Of a stretch of DNA of 64,000 bases, positions 1 to 11,739 are shown piece after piece; the stretch's first letter is position 1, and each line of letters opens with the position of its first letter. The translations under genes were made by a program, and so were the position numbers. Origin of the DNA: Leptodontidium sp. MPI-SDFR-AT-0119 (Eukaryota > Ascomycota > Leotiomycetes > Helotiales > Leptodontidiaceae); contig JAHLEZ010000004.1 of NCBI GenBank assembly GCA_020726505.1, positions 930,001-994,000 on the forward strand. The letters run 5' to 3'. The notes under the pieces are model-generated. The model saw only the letters and a list, made by a program, of their open reading frames with translations. It ran no database searches and was not told the origin of the DNA.

Positions 1-2105
1 AGAGAGGTAATGATCAAGAAATCCCAGTTTCACGACGACGACCATAAACATCAGGTCGGACATCATCAGTTGATGGCGACGTTCGATATGGGGAAACAAT
101 ACGCACATTCAGCGCGAGATGATCTCCTGAACAGCGAGATGAATGCCATGAACATCAAAGCTCGGCCACTGTTAGTCGCTTGCACTGAGGCCATCGACGC
201 AAGCATCGACGGAGTCCGCCAGGTCAATAGCCGAAGATGGTTTACGAAACCATCTCTGGCCCAATGCTTGGAAATGGCAGATGCACGAGAAAGGACCGTC
301 GAGAACTTGAAACTTCATAGGCGAGATTTTACAGCTGCAGGCACGGAGTCTCTTCTGGCGCCTTACCGCCATCTTTTCGACGACGAGGGAAATTTTCTTG
401 CCGGCAAGGAGGAGTCCCAAGTCGCGCCCGTCGAAGGACTCGTCATTGGCATGGTGTTCGAAGCCGTCATACTCGCTACCGTCGACGCAACAATTGACTT
501 CCTCCAAACATTCATCTATCTCGAAAAGCAACGTACAAAGTCCCAGATATGGTGGCCAGGAAACATCCGCGCGGCCGCTGTCGATATATCCGAGAGTAAT
601 CCGTCGACTGGTGCAAATCCACGCCCGGACCAGGATCCTTCGGAGAAAAAGAAGAAGGTGAAGGTGAAGGGATTCCATGAGTTGTCGAGACGGAAGCCGC
701 TGAGAGCACGATCTGGCTTGGCCAAGTTTGTCCTTGCGGTTAATGAATACCTGTTCGGATTTGAGGGTACTTACGCGCTGCGTGTTGCGCTTGCTACGGT
801 TGCGTTGGGTCTGCCGGGAGTTCTGAAGGGCAGTGCTGGGTTTTATAATCGAGAGAAAGGTCTTTGGGCTTTGGTTATGGCGCAGACTGGAATGATGCCG
901 TATATGGTGGATTTTACATTTGGATTTGTACGTTGTGCCCTATCGGTATTTTCAGTGCTTCAGACCGTTAACATTTATGATAGGTAACGAAATCTGGCGC
1001 CACCGTCCTCGGAGGTGTTCTGGGCATGGTGGCCTGGTACATGGGCGCAGGGTCTGGGGTCGGCAATGCGTACGGCCTGTCAGCAGTCATGGCGGTGGTC
1101 GTTGCTGTTGGCATGTACTTCCGTCTTTGGGTTCGTCGTGCAGACATTCAGACCGTGGTTGTTTGCATGGCAACAATATATCTCGTCGTTGGGTACAGCT
1201 TTCTTGACTTGTAGGATTCTCGCTTCTACGGATCATCATAGCAGAGACTGACCTGTTCTAGTCACAATCCGAGCTACGGAAGTGCCGGTGTAGGCTACAC
1301 TGTCTGTAAGCATACGCACCTAACGTTTCCATTGTTTCAGGATTCTCTTTCCTTTACCAGAAATATTGCTAACAACCCCAAAGTCTGGCGCCGCACCCTC
1401 GTCGTCCTCGTCGGCTCCGCCACAGCAGCAATAATCCAATTCCTCCCCGTGCCTTCCTCTTCCACGACCCACATAGCGAAATCCCTCTCCTCCATCCTCG
1501 AAACCCAAGCCGAGCTCTATGCCCTCTTCGTCTCGCACCCTTCGCCCAACACCCTCCAAAAACACGTCGAGGAAACCCTGCTCTCGACCTACGAGACCAT
1601 GAACGAGCTGCAGCCCATGCTCGAAATCCTAGAATTTGAGTTTACCTCTAGCCCGTTCAGCAAATCCTCGTTGATGAAAATTGCTGGCTTGACGAACCGG
1701 ATTAACACACATTTGTGTCAGTTCCTTAATGCAGCTTCGAAGCTTCCGCCTACGCTTTTGAAGCAGTTCCAGGATAGCATGGGGTGTAAGGATGAGCGTG
1801 TGGTCGCAGACATCATGTCCGTCCTCGCTATCGTCGATTTGGCATTGCGAACCTCAAGACCACTGCCAGCTATCATGCCAAACCCGCTGCCGAAGCGCGT
1901 GGTCATGTTGCAGCGGCCTGGGGCTGGGGCTATGACCATTGAGTTGATTAAGTTACCGGAGTCGAGGGAGTTTTGTACGGCTGTGGTGGGGTGGACGGGC
2001 TTCTTGACTGCGTTGGATGAGTTGGTTCTTGCGCTTAAGGAGAGGTTGGGAGAGTGGGGCGCTTTTGATGCCTTTGATGAAGATGTAGAGGGGCTGGTCA
2101 AATAA
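1..2105 (+). CDS. Bre4/ArAE_2-type ER membrane transporter-like protein, 3' part
   Basis: Partial gene, open to the left edge. My exon model is <1-927, 984-1210, 1262-1305 and 1384-2105. All three introns are GT-AG and keep phase; the last has a GCTAAC branch site 18 nt before its acceptor. The visible 639 residues hold a soluble stretch with a basic KKKKVKVK patch, then a hydrophobic block (ALRVALATVALGLPG, GLWALVMAQTGMMPY, VLGGVLGMVAWYMG) and a C-terminal soluble domain after VFWRRTLVVLVG. This order matches the fungal 6-TM N-terminal plus DUF2421 family (Bre4-like, related to aromatic-acid exporters). Substrate is unknown; brefeldin-A sensitivity is family knowledge. The true start and first membrane block lie outside the window. 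Confidence 0.8.
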
Positions 2106-2525
2106 GAATAGGGCTAGAGGATGAGGGATAGGGTATTCTATTTTGCATATTATCACAGAAGCCAATTGTTCATGATATTTATGATTTTCGTTCTCAGATT
2201 GGCTAGAGGACACTAAGCGTTCCCATAGTGTAAAGCAACAAGCCCCTGAACACTGACCCTGAGCACTTCTGTTTCTTCAAAAAAGCATCGATGCCTTCCG
2301 CAATTATCTCATGAACATGATGTGAAATGCGTCCCGAATCTACAATGATGAGCCTTCTCGCTAACTTCTGGGTATCAAAATAATCGAAACAGAACTTACT
2401 TTCAAGAATATTCTGAGGTAGGATTATACAGAAGATAGTCGGAGCTCAAGTACCATAGGACAAAGAATAAAGAGAAGGCTCCAATAGTTAATTACACAGG
2501 TAGCAAAGAACAAGCACTTTGCAAT
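2106..2525. other. Convergent 3' spacer
   Basis: Spacer between the stop codons of two convergent genes. It presumably holds both 3' UTRs. I see no ORF or repeat of note. Confidence 0.5.
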
Positions 2526-3833
2526 CTAACAATCTGGTTTCCGAGCAACCATCAGATACATCGGTGTGAACAATTTTGCTTTCCCGGCAGCCACCATAGC
2601 GTCGCCAGCCTTTGCCATACTATCTGCAATCTTTTGCGTTCCGGGAGGGATCATTCCGACTTTCTCTCCTGCACGGAAAGCCTGGTGTGAGATTTCCCGC
2701 CCAATTTTGGTGATTCGAAGCATGTTTAAGAAGTCCCAGACAGAGCTGACGTTCTTTAGCTCCCCGGCCAGAGGGTAGTACCATGGGTATATATCCTCGC
2801 GGTTTGCCAAATCTTCGTGATGTTCAAGCTGGAAACCAGCGTCCTTAATAGCTTGGATGCCTTCAGAGATCTTGACCATGTTGGAAATTCCGTCGCCTTC
2901 TTCAATGTCGAGGCGGATCTCTCTATGTTGTGGGTTGTCGTCGTCGTAGTTATCGGTCATGAACCACTCGTAAACCCCAAATACACCTCCGGGCTTGAGG
3001 ACCTTGTAGATTTCGGAATAGACGCCTTTCAGCGATGGGGCATGGACAGTGGCTTCGATGGCGTACACGGCGTCGAAGGATTCAGGAGGGAATAGCATTT
3101 GCTGCAAGACGGATAGAACTTAGTATACCTCCTCTCCAGCAAGAAGGTAAGATAGGTTTAACATACCATGAAGTCACCTTTCACAAAACTCAGCTTGTTC
3201 GAGAGCCCCTCTCTTGCGGCGTAATGAGTAGCACGCTCAATCTGGTAGTCGTTGTTGTTTAGTCCTACCACGTCAACACCGGCAAACTTAATTATCTCAC
3301 GTGCTGGCCCGCCCACACCACAGCCAACATCCAGAACCTTCATCCCCTCGCGGAGGCCTATTCGATGGGCTAGATAGTGCTCGTGTCGTGTGATGGCTTG
3401 GCGGAATCCTTCACCATATGCAAAGCGACAGAAGTGAAAAGATCCTCCCCATCCGTACTCGTAAAGATCGGTGGCAAGGTTATAGTAGCTGGTCACTGAA
3501 TGAGCTGTGTCGTTGGAAAACTCGTAGATTGAAAACTCACTGACGTGTCAACGTTGCATATTCGAGTCTTCGCGCCTGTAACCCATTAATCAAAGTTTCT
3601 TCTGCCGGGTCCTGGGGGTTTCTTTATACCTTACGAACTTCATTCGTCTCAGCGGGCGCAGTCTTGCCATCCCAATGCTTGAAGTATTCATCGACAGCAG
3701 CTGTTTGTGCTTGCTTACTCTTAGCGAACATCGACCAAACACCTCCGCTTGCTCGAGAACTATCCCCATGCAGCGCCTTATTAAATGCGGCATCCCTGGC
3801 GTGATCTTCTTTTTCGAGTTGTATCGAAGCCAT
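2526..3833 (-). CDS. ERG6: Sterol 24-C-methyltransferase (ERG6)
   Basis: Exons on the minus strand are 3833-3630, 3575-3541, 3488-3167 and 3101-2526, giving 378 residues, the usual Erg6 length. The protein shows the N-terminal family stretch YFKHWDGK, the [14 protein letters not shown] block, the SAM-binding motif [15 protein letters not shown], and the downstream motifs AIEATVHAP and [13 protein letters not shown]. Erg6 moves a methyl group from S-adenosylmethionine to C24 of the sterol side chain in ergosterol synthesis, at the ER and lipid droplets. All three introns keep phase and have GT-AG ends; the second exon is only 35 nt. The start chosen is the first ATG with a family-like N terminus. 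Nothing looks broken. Confidence 0.95.
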
Positions 3834-5586
3834 TTTTGCCGCTGGTGTTAAGACAGGCTAAAATTTCCGGCGGATTTGTGAGTCGTTTTGAGAGCTGAAG
3901 CTGTTTTCAACTTGCGTGATATGATGCGTTAAAATCGGAGATTCAAAGGGAATTCAAGAGACTGAAGATGAGACAAGGTGTTCAAGCAATATTTCTGAAG
4001 GCAGGAAGGGGTACTTAGGTTCCCTTGTCGCTGGACTTATATTCCTCCTACTTGCCTATCGTTTCTGTAATCGAGGGGAGCTAATGGTTGTGGAACCTGC
4101 CGCTCTCCGTTTTCGTGTTCGTATTCTTGTTGCGTTTGGATCGCATTGGTGAATGCAAGGGTGGAGCATATACCACTGCCCGGGAATCCACTATCTCTTC
4201 TAGTGGCCATCGTATCTATAGCCTGTGTCAAGTTAGCCAGAGAGCTTGTATATTAGTAGAAATTGACAGTTTGTGTATACGCAGGATCGAGTGAAGCATA
4301 TACTTCGATGAGTTGTTCTCCCCGCATCAAGCACATTGGCTCCCAAATGACTATCTATAAGGAAGGAGCCTACTGGTGTTCTTCGTCCAATAGGTTCCGG
4401 CAACATACTTGCTTTCCAACCCGGAGGAAAAAGGGCGTCTTATCATCGTGCCAAATTCTAGGCGTGAGGGTCAAATATCTATTCTAGCCGTAACTTTTCT
4501 GTGAGCCATCAACGGAAGTAGCATTGTCGTCGACTCGGGTAAAATAAATGACCAGTCGTGGTTGACTCCACATAACAGCGGCTGCTCCTAGCGCCCTCTA
4601 AGACGATTTTTGTCTCTTTTGTTTTTGGTTTAAATCCCCATCCCACCATTTGGGCCACCCTTTTACACCAAAAACAGCGATTTTCGACCCTCTTTAATGC
4701 TATCGGGGGGTAGTTAGGAATCACGAAACTATTATAATGACCCTATTATCCTTTATCTAGTAACTTATCAAAAATAGGCGTGTTTTAGATTACGTAATAT
4801 TATGCAATATTAAATTTAGATATTTATATACAAAATCCCCCCCCCCCCCCCCCCCCCCCCCCAAAAACACTATCTAATATAAAAAGACTTGAAATTAAAC
4901 CATTAGTAGACTATATAGACTTCTTTTGAGTTACCAAGTTTTAATAATTTTCTATTATTAGTTATTGTTTTATTAAGTAACGAAAATTCGTAATTTTTAG
5001 TACTGCTGTTGTCTACTAAGGTATGATAGAAGACTTAGGAATACCAAAAGGGGGGAGTGGAAGCGAACGAAACGTTCAGCTGTATCCGGCGAGCCTGAGT
5101 ATGGATAAATAATGGCTTTCGGTAAATAGCAAATAAAGACTGCAGCAGGCGGTCCTCGGTCCCGAGAGAAATCAGTGGGTAGTATGACACGCGTTCAACA
5201 TGGGCTGTCTAAGCCTGTGAAACATGCTTCCCGCCCCCGCACTATGTACAGTACCTGACCGAAATGAAGACAGTCCAGCCTCATTGGTAGATGCATCGCA
5301 TAACGAATGTGAACAAAAGAGCGAATACGAACGAAAGAGTGCTGGAGGATTTTGAAGTTCGAGGGGCAACGGCGAGAGGAGGATTAAACTTTCTCCGTTT
5401 AAGAAGTTGCCCACACCTAAGAATGGTTTGTTGACATAAGAGACACAGTGCAATGAGGCTAATTAAGACGCGAAGTAAGTTTCTCCGTCTCTTTGGCCTG
5501 CCGGTAGGTATAAGAAGTGCTTGAAGATCCTCGATGTCTTGGTTATCAGTTTCAACCCTCAAGTTTACCGCATGACCATTCTCAAT
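3834..5586. other. Long spacer with an AT-rich island
   Basis: No credible gene seen. The part from about 4730 to 5030 is strongly AT-rich and holds a long C run. The last few hundred bases are the ERG6-distal promoter of the pectin lyase gene, with a TATAAG element near 5509. Confidence 0.5.
4837..4862. repeat. Homopolymer C tract (26 nt)
   Basis: An uninterrupted run of 26 C inside an otherwise AT-rich island. It could be a G-quadruplex-capable or slippage-prone site, or partly an assembly length artefact. Confidence 0.9.
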
Positions 5587-6885
5587 ATGAAATATTTCCA
5601 AGCAGTCACTTTAGCCATGTTGGCGCTTCTTACACACTGCTCTATCGCCGTTCCCACTGAGGGTGCATCTGCCATCAAGGACAAGCGTGCCATCTCACCT
5701 CTCGTTAGTGGAACACCTCCCGGATTTGCATCTGGCACCACAGGTGGAGGGACAGCCACCCCTGTGTACCCGTCCACTATCGCACAACTGAAGACATACC
5801 TCACTTCTACCTCCCCGCAGGTCATTGTGATCTCAGGTACCTATGATTTTGGCGGGTCTGAAGGCACTGTCACGAAGGCAGCTTGCAATGCTTATTCGTG
5901 CGCACCCGCAGCTGGAGGTCAAGCACTGCTTAACACACTTGGGGGTTGCGGTACAACGGCAACTTATAATGTGAATATCGACGCTGCTGCCTTCAATCCG
6001 CTGTGGATTCAGTCACAAAAGACATTGATCGGCAAGAACGGGGCCACTATCAAGGGAAAAGGATTCCGCCTCTCGGGGGTCACTAATATTATTATCCAGA
6101 ACATCGCTATTACCAACTTGAACCCAGCCTACGTCTGGGGAGGCGATGCATTTGCTCTTACTGGTACCACTAATGTTTGGATTGATCATGTAACTGCAAG
6201 TGACCAACGAAGAATCATATATCATAAGCATATTGCTGACATCTTCATTATTTAATTAGACTTCAAGCCTTGGGCGTCAACACTATAGCTTCGGTACTGG
6301 CTCGAGCTCTGGAATCACCATCTCCAATAGCTTCATCAACGGCAAAACCTCTTATTCAGCGACCTGTGACCAGCATACATACTGGGGTCTCGAACTTGTT
6401 GGGTCTAATGATCAGATCACCTTTTACAGTGCGTTTTTTAAACCCTTGAGATCAAGACAACAAACTAAGCGCCTCCAACAGAGAACTACGTCTACTATAC
6501 GTCAGGCCGGGCCCCCGCACTATCTGGAAACACGCTCTTCCACGCTGTGAACAACGTTTTCTCCTCCGCCAGCGGTCACATGATCGAGGGAACCGACAAT
6601 GGAATGGGCGTGTACGAAGGCAACTATTTCGTGAACTGCCCAGTGATTGTCGGGACTCCTCTGCCAAATGTCCGCCTTTTCACATCCCTTGCTGCCGATG
6701 TGTCGAAATGCGGATCGTACTTGGGCCGCAACTGTGTCTCCAATAGCTTGTCCAACTCGGGCGCATTCAGCTTTAGCAACACGGACATCTTGACCTTGTT
6801 CCAGGGAAAGACGAATATTGTGGCTGCCGCGTCAGCCTCGTCAATCCAGAGCAGCGTGGTGACCACCGCTGGGAATACTTTGTAA
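5587..6885 (+). CDS. Secreted pectin lyase (polysaccharide lyase family 1)
   Basis: Exons 5587-6189, 6260-6428 and 6482-6885 give 391 residues. The start at 5587 has A at -3 and opens a signal peptide (MKYFQAVTLAMLALL); an in-frame ATG also lies at 5572. The right-handed beta-helix family is recognised from VWIDH, LGRQH, SATCDQHTYWGLEL and YVYYTSGRAPALSGNTLFHAVNN, the pectin-lyase rather than pectate-lyase version. Such enzymes cleave methyl-esterified homogalacturonan by beta-elimination outside the cell, so this is a plant-cell-wall gene. The first splice junction is awkward: the only in-phase choice (donor GTAACT) drops about two residues between WIDH and TSSLGRQH relative to the family. 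Expression was not tested. Confidence 0.9.
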
Positions 6886-7529
6886 CTGTTGGGAGCTGTT
6901 GGAAGGAGTGGTATACCAAGGAGGCTATCATGGGTGGACTGGTTGTTCCAGCATCCATAGGTACTAGGTGATCGAGACAAGTCTGCGAAGCTTATGGAGG
7001 CCAGAAAAACACTTCTAGAATTGTAATAGAAGCACAGTGAAGAGAGACATCGCGACCTCTGGTGAAATTGATTTCTATCTGTCAAGACCTCCACGCATTG
7101 TGATCTGTCCCGCGAACTGTCCCGCGAAGGACTGACTGATCTCTCTCGCGAAGCTGGTCACGTTTAGATTCTTGAGAGGTGCAAGGTGCCTTCAGGCTTA
7201 GTTTTGATTCTTAGCGCTACGTCTTGTATCCAGAATCAATACATGCCTTGACTCAAGCCCTCACACCGCAGACCATTTATCCCATGACAGATTCATTCCT
7301 CGGAGAAGGGTTAACCACTCTGCAATGCCGTGCTCGCCAATGAGTAGGAAATCTCCTGTTTTCACCGGTTTGGCCGATGCAAAGATACATCTATGTCATT
7401 ACGGAGAAGGTTCCTTCCATATCAGAGTGAACTGCGGGGCGCGGGGTCCCGGGCGCAATCCTCCCCCCCTCATTTCGTGCTGAATATTACTCTACTCGTT
7501 GAGTTCAGCTCTCGAGGTAAGGTTGAATA
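6886..7529. other. Spacer after pectin lyase
   Basis: 3' UTR and intergenic sequence. I see no supported gene. Confidence 0.4.
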
Positions 7530-7912
7530 GTCCGTATAAGCCCCACCGAAGTGGCTGTATGCGATTTTACATCTGCACGCGAAATTTACCGAATTGGCTC
7601 TGGGTATCTCAAGTCGCAATGGTATGCCGGATTCACGAACGAGAACGAAGAATCTCTCGGCTTACAGTCGATTATTAATCCTAAGCAACATTCAGCAAGG
7701 AGGCGCCTGTTCGCAGCTGCGTTCTCTCAAACGGCCTTACCGCAGTGGGATGATGTGGTTCAATCTAAGACTACATATGTGGTAGAGAAAATAAAAGAGC
7801 AAGCGAGGAGCAGTAGTGCGAATACCTTTTCATAGTTTACATTCATGGCAACGGATGTCGTTGCAGAATAAGGGTTTGGAGAGAGCTTCCATAGTCTAGA
7901 CTTCGGAAAGGT
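7530..7912 (+). pseudogene. Cytochrome P450 fragment (decayed)
   Basis: The frame from VRISPTEVAVCDF through SAREIYRIGSGYLKS, then IINPKQHSARRRLFAAAFS and VEKIKEQ, is the N-terminal third of a fungal P450 of the CYP65/secondary-metabolism type. The reading frame then meets TAG at 7833-7835, where a Trp codon would fit, and a TAA about 13 codons later. The matching text ends at DFGK near 7912. No I-helix, ExxR or heme-binding Cys region follows; the sequence turns AT-rich. It is a truncated relic, not a working enzyme. The TGG to TAG change has the TpG to TpA form expected from RIP. Confidence 0.8.
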
Positions 7913-8775
7913 ATTTGTTTACTCAGATTTCTATAAGCGAATATAAATTTAAAAATAATTCTAAGAGAATCTCGGTAATGAAGGAACTAAAATAAGATCT
8001 ATACTTAACATGAGACGAGAAAAGTATAACTAAGCATTAAGGAAGCTAAAACGAACCCATTGAAGAGCTAAAATGGTTTCTTAGTACACACGTAAGTTAA
8101 TTCTATTATATACTTAAGTTACTTAGGTTATGCTCAGGCATGCTTAGGAATACTCACCCTTGGCTTAGGTTAAAGTAGCAACTACTTACGTTCAAATACT
8201 AACACGGAACGAGCGAAAATTAAAAATTAAAAAAAATTAAAAATTAAAAAAAAGGGTTGAGTCTAACTTACATGGTAGTATTATCGAATGAAATTTTTAA
8301 TATAACCGGGTCTCGTGTATGCCATTGTTGTTGCGTCAGATAAATCCGTATCATCGTGGTACACGAACTGAATCATCCAACGCTATGTAACACCTCCAGC
8401 TTTTAAAATATTGATGCATGCAAACTCACCCCCTCATCTCATCGTCTGCCCACTCTCGCTTAAAATCTGGGGACATCCTTTCATCTGTATGACATAATTG
8501 CTCTAATCGAAGAAAGATTATTTGAATGTTTGCTTTGTTCCTGATGTTATCTTTGTTCATTGGCCATCGCTTTGTTTATCAACAGGAGAAACAATGCCGT
8601 TGTTCACTACTGTCTAAATCCCTTTAAAGGCCGAATTCAACACTCTTACGCCGTAACCATAAAGCTCGTGTATCAAGGGGACTAAATACCAACCCTTTAA
8701 AAGAAAAGTTAGAGATAAATATCAGAGCATCCATCCACAATCAGCTGCCAATGATCAACACGCTGTCAACTCGCC
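7913..8775. other. AT-rich decayed spacer
   Basis: AT-rich sequence with short repeated AAAATTAAAAATT units at about 8216-8255 and TTAGGTTA-like words. It may be RIP-mutated repeat DNA. No coding frame is seen until the RING gene. Confidence 0.4.
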
Positions 8776-9519
8776 ATGTCCAAAACACAACAAACAACCC
8801 ACCAGACTTCAACCATGCCTAACTTTGCTATCGACCAGATGGATTTTGTCCAAGACAAAACCCAGTATTTGTCACCCCGAATTCAGATAGTTCCCTTTGA
8901 GTCCTCTATCTTGAAAGACCAAGAAATGTGTTGTATTTGCTTCGGCGTATTTTCAGAGGATACCGAGGAAGAATGCCACGCTTGCACAGGTGGAGGGCCC
9001 CGGATCCTACAGTGCGGCCATGTATTTGGTAGGGACTGCATCCACGAGGCAATCGAGTTATTTGGTGGTCGCTGCCCTCTCTGCCAAACCGAATTCAGAG
9101 TAAGAGGAGCAGGGAAATTCTTATCACAGGAATGGCTGGAAGGGATTTTGCAGGAAGAAACAGTCAGCTGCTCTGACTCTGTTTCTAATTTCGGCAGAAT
9201 TTGTTTCATGCTCATCCTTACACCCATATGCAATGCTGTTGAATTGACTATGGGAGTCGCGCTACGAGATCCAATCCATGGTCCTCTCTGGAAAATAGGG
9301 TCTTACGTACTCTTCAACTTTTTGTTTCAAGCCTATTTTGTTCCTTAGATTCTCCTATTCATCGGACCCTTTTTTCTCACCTGTTGGATGGTGGAGAAAA
9401 TATGGATTATAGTGGAAGTGATACCGTGGTATATTGAGCGCATTTCCGACGGAGTCTTTCACGTATTGGCCGGGCCTGATTCTTGTCCAATTATGGGCTT
9501 TCTCTCTCCACCTGGCTAG
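8776..9519 (+). CDS. RING-finger membrane protein with in-frame TAG
   Basis: From ATG 8776 the frame encodes 190 residues to TAG at 9346-9348, then stays open for 56 more codons to TAG 9517-9519. A RING-type zinc site is visible: MCCICF, HACTGGG, LQCGHVFGRDC and CPLCQTEF. RING domains recruit E2 enzymes for ubiquitin transfer. A hydrophobic stretch (GSYVLFNFLFQAYFVP) begins before the TAG and continues after it (ILLFIGPFFLTCW), so the stop falls inside a probable membrane segment. Either a short intron ends at this TAG (CCTTAG is a usable acceptor, GTACTC near 9307 a weak donor, 42 nt), or TGG mutated to TAG. Substrate unknown. Confidence 0.6.
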
Positions 9520-9654
9520 TTTAAACATGTCTTATTTAGCAGATTTTCTCGATTTAAATGCTCTGTTTGGAGGAAGGGTCCCCCGAAGACGATTAAAATA
9601 TTAAAAGGATTAAGTGAATAAAGGTTTACTCTAATTGCTTCATGGAATTAAACT

Positions 9655-9830
9655 TCCTGAACCCAAACGTTCACCTTCCTGTTGTAATGTGCTCGACACC
9701 ATTCGTCATGAGTGCAGCTGAGGCTCACAAAGCATATGGAGCCGGAGCGCCCATCAATCTTGCCTGTGGTCATGTCTTCACGAGCGCCTGATGGCAGAGA
9801 GCTTCAAAATGTTTCCACAATACCCTCTCC
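9655..9830 (+). pseudogene. Possible second RING-finger relic
   Basis: One frame reads VVMCSTPF, then GAGAPINLACGHVFTSA, a stop (TGA), and WQRASKC. The LACGHVFTSA piece with flanking Cys residues resembles the middle of a RING domain such as the one just upstream. A stop occurs where the next zinc ligand would sit. This is a weak call from one motif. Confidence 0.35.
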
Positions 9831-10759
9831 GAAATGATGATACAAAGTCCGTGGAGTAGGAGCCGTTTACACTTATCTTGGAGGCCACACCCAGGATATT
9901 ATTGACGACAAAAGCTTCAGACCGCTCGCATTTCACTACTTCTTCGTGCTTTTCTAGGGCTTGTCGTTCATTCTTGTTAATGCTTTTGGGTGGGAAAGAG
10001 TTGGGTTGATTGGTATACCTTACTATTTTAATTTTACTAATTTTGATCGTTCTATTCATAAAATTAACCACGTTTATAAGATTTCTCCAGGCTTACGTTG
10101 CACTAGGTAATAAGTACATTTGATTAATCGTGCTCGTCGTTCGGTAAGGTAGCGTCGGCCGGGGCGAGGAAAATTTTAAGCTTGCAATTAGCCTTCGAGC
10201 CCCTTAACACTTTGTTCGCTATGGATTTTAAGTATCTCAAACTCTATATCCACATATATGTTTTTAATTTCTTTATATTCATTTCGTACTATAGTCTTTC
10301 CTAAACACTCACAATCCCTCTTATTGAAAATTACTTCAGGTCAAGATTGACAGCCCTTCATATAATTACCCGACATCAATGAATCCTCCCAACCAGGCCC
10401 GACGCGCGCCATCTGATTCCTCGACTCGTCAAGGATGTCCTACAACCAATTCCCCTGAGAGCCAATACAGAGAGTTTTTTAGGAACGTCAGCGATGCACT
10501 CGCTCGTCCACCGAAGGTTTTAATATGTGATGCGAATAAATGACTGAGCTACGTTGAGCAGTATCTTAACTCCCCAGATATCAGGATCAGGGAAAACAGT
10601 ACATCGTGCTTGACTGTGTCCTCCAAGCGAAACCCATATCTTGCTCTCTAGAGATCACAGTCGACACATCCACTAACTCTACATCGTGCATGCACAGCTG
10701 CAGTTTATTGCACCAACTTTTCTTCCTCCCAAGTCTTCACAAATTCCCAGATAATTCCA
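9831..10759. other. Spacer with one small ORF
   Basis: Mostly non-coding. A short ORF from ATG 10381 (MNPPNQARRAPSDSS) may splice at AAG/GTTTTA but I cannot support it as a gene. Confidence 0.3.
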
Positions 10760-11251
10760 TCAATTTTTTCCAGTCCTCCCTAGCTTCTGCACCCCATTTT
10801 CTGCATCTATGACTATGGGCCGAAGCTTGAACCAGTCCAACATCTGCACGATATAGCCTCCCTTTGGTGGTACCGGAGCGATAGAAAAGTGCCTCCATCC
10901 ATGATGCTGTTCTGCCGAGCACTTCAGTCTCCCGTTCCAATCGTAGCATAGAAACTTATTCGAAATACAATTCCAGAAACCGAGCCAGCCTTCGGTTTCT
11001 ACACACGCCCAGTGGATGGAGCCACGGCCGCCTGGCGGGGCCAGCACAACCTACCCCTCAAGCAGCGTAATTACATGCCCGGACGAGACAGAGCGGATGA
11101 TAAAGGTGAAACCATGCGAAGGTACGCTTCTGAACGGGTCGTGGTTTTCTAGGAGGTCTGCGGTAAAGTTTTCGGAGATTGTAGTTGGCGTGTAAATGAT
11201 GGAGTTGTCAGAGTTGGAGATGGATTCAGAGTCGAATTGCTCGAGGCTCAT
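10760..11251 (-). pseudogene. Small fungal ORF of unknown function, split by one TAG
   Basis: A single minus-strand frame runs from ATG 11251 to 10760, about 163 codons, interrupted only by TAG at 11051-11053. Text on both sides reads as one protein: FTFIIRSVSSGHVITLLEG before the stop and VVLAPPGGRGSIHWACVE, GWLGFWN and CSAEQHHGWRHF after it. It looks like a small beta-rich fungal family with no function I can name. CAG to TAG is a C-to-T change in a CpA context, as RIP makes. A true short intron here is not excluded but no matching donor and acceptor pair was found. Confidence 0.55.
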
Positions 11252-11739
11252 GATGATGGGTTTGGCCGGCGGAGAACTTTTCTGTTTTCGAGTTGAAAGG
11301 CTGAGTTAAGATTAGCTCGCCAGAATGTGGTTTGGTCTGGTGTCTAAGCAAACCTCAAGCAGCTCATGCCCTTCTTCGGACGTTGTCGTCGTGGGTTTGC
11401 GTGGCGGGAGAACGATCGTCTCTGCAGCGAGAACAATACGCCTTTCTGAATACTTCATCAGCGAAAGAAGGCAACAGCAGTGATTCATCAGATCGTCAAT
11501 ATAGTGTGTAGCCCTTGTATAGCTGGTTCAACGAGTCGCCCTATGAAGGGGAGGTTGCTTTCATCCTCCAACAATTTATATTTCTTCAATTTCATCGCAA
11601 CTTCTAACCTATATTCAAATGCAAATCACCATGTTGACTCTATTTGATTGTCGTCCTAAGATCGCCGTCTGGGCTGACGAGACATCAAAGATTTCGCGAA
11701 CTGTGCCCTCCTCGATCCTGCACAATTTAATTCCTATTC
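11252..11739. other. Spacer
   Basis: No supported gene; includes the 3' flank of the HeLo gene. Confidence 0.4.

Noticed and set aside
1332..1383. Exon 4 of the Bre4-like gene beginning at 1341 (acceptor TTTCAG)
   Set aside because: That junction creates an immediate TGA; the acceptor at 1383 restores GYTVFWRRT and has a better branch site.
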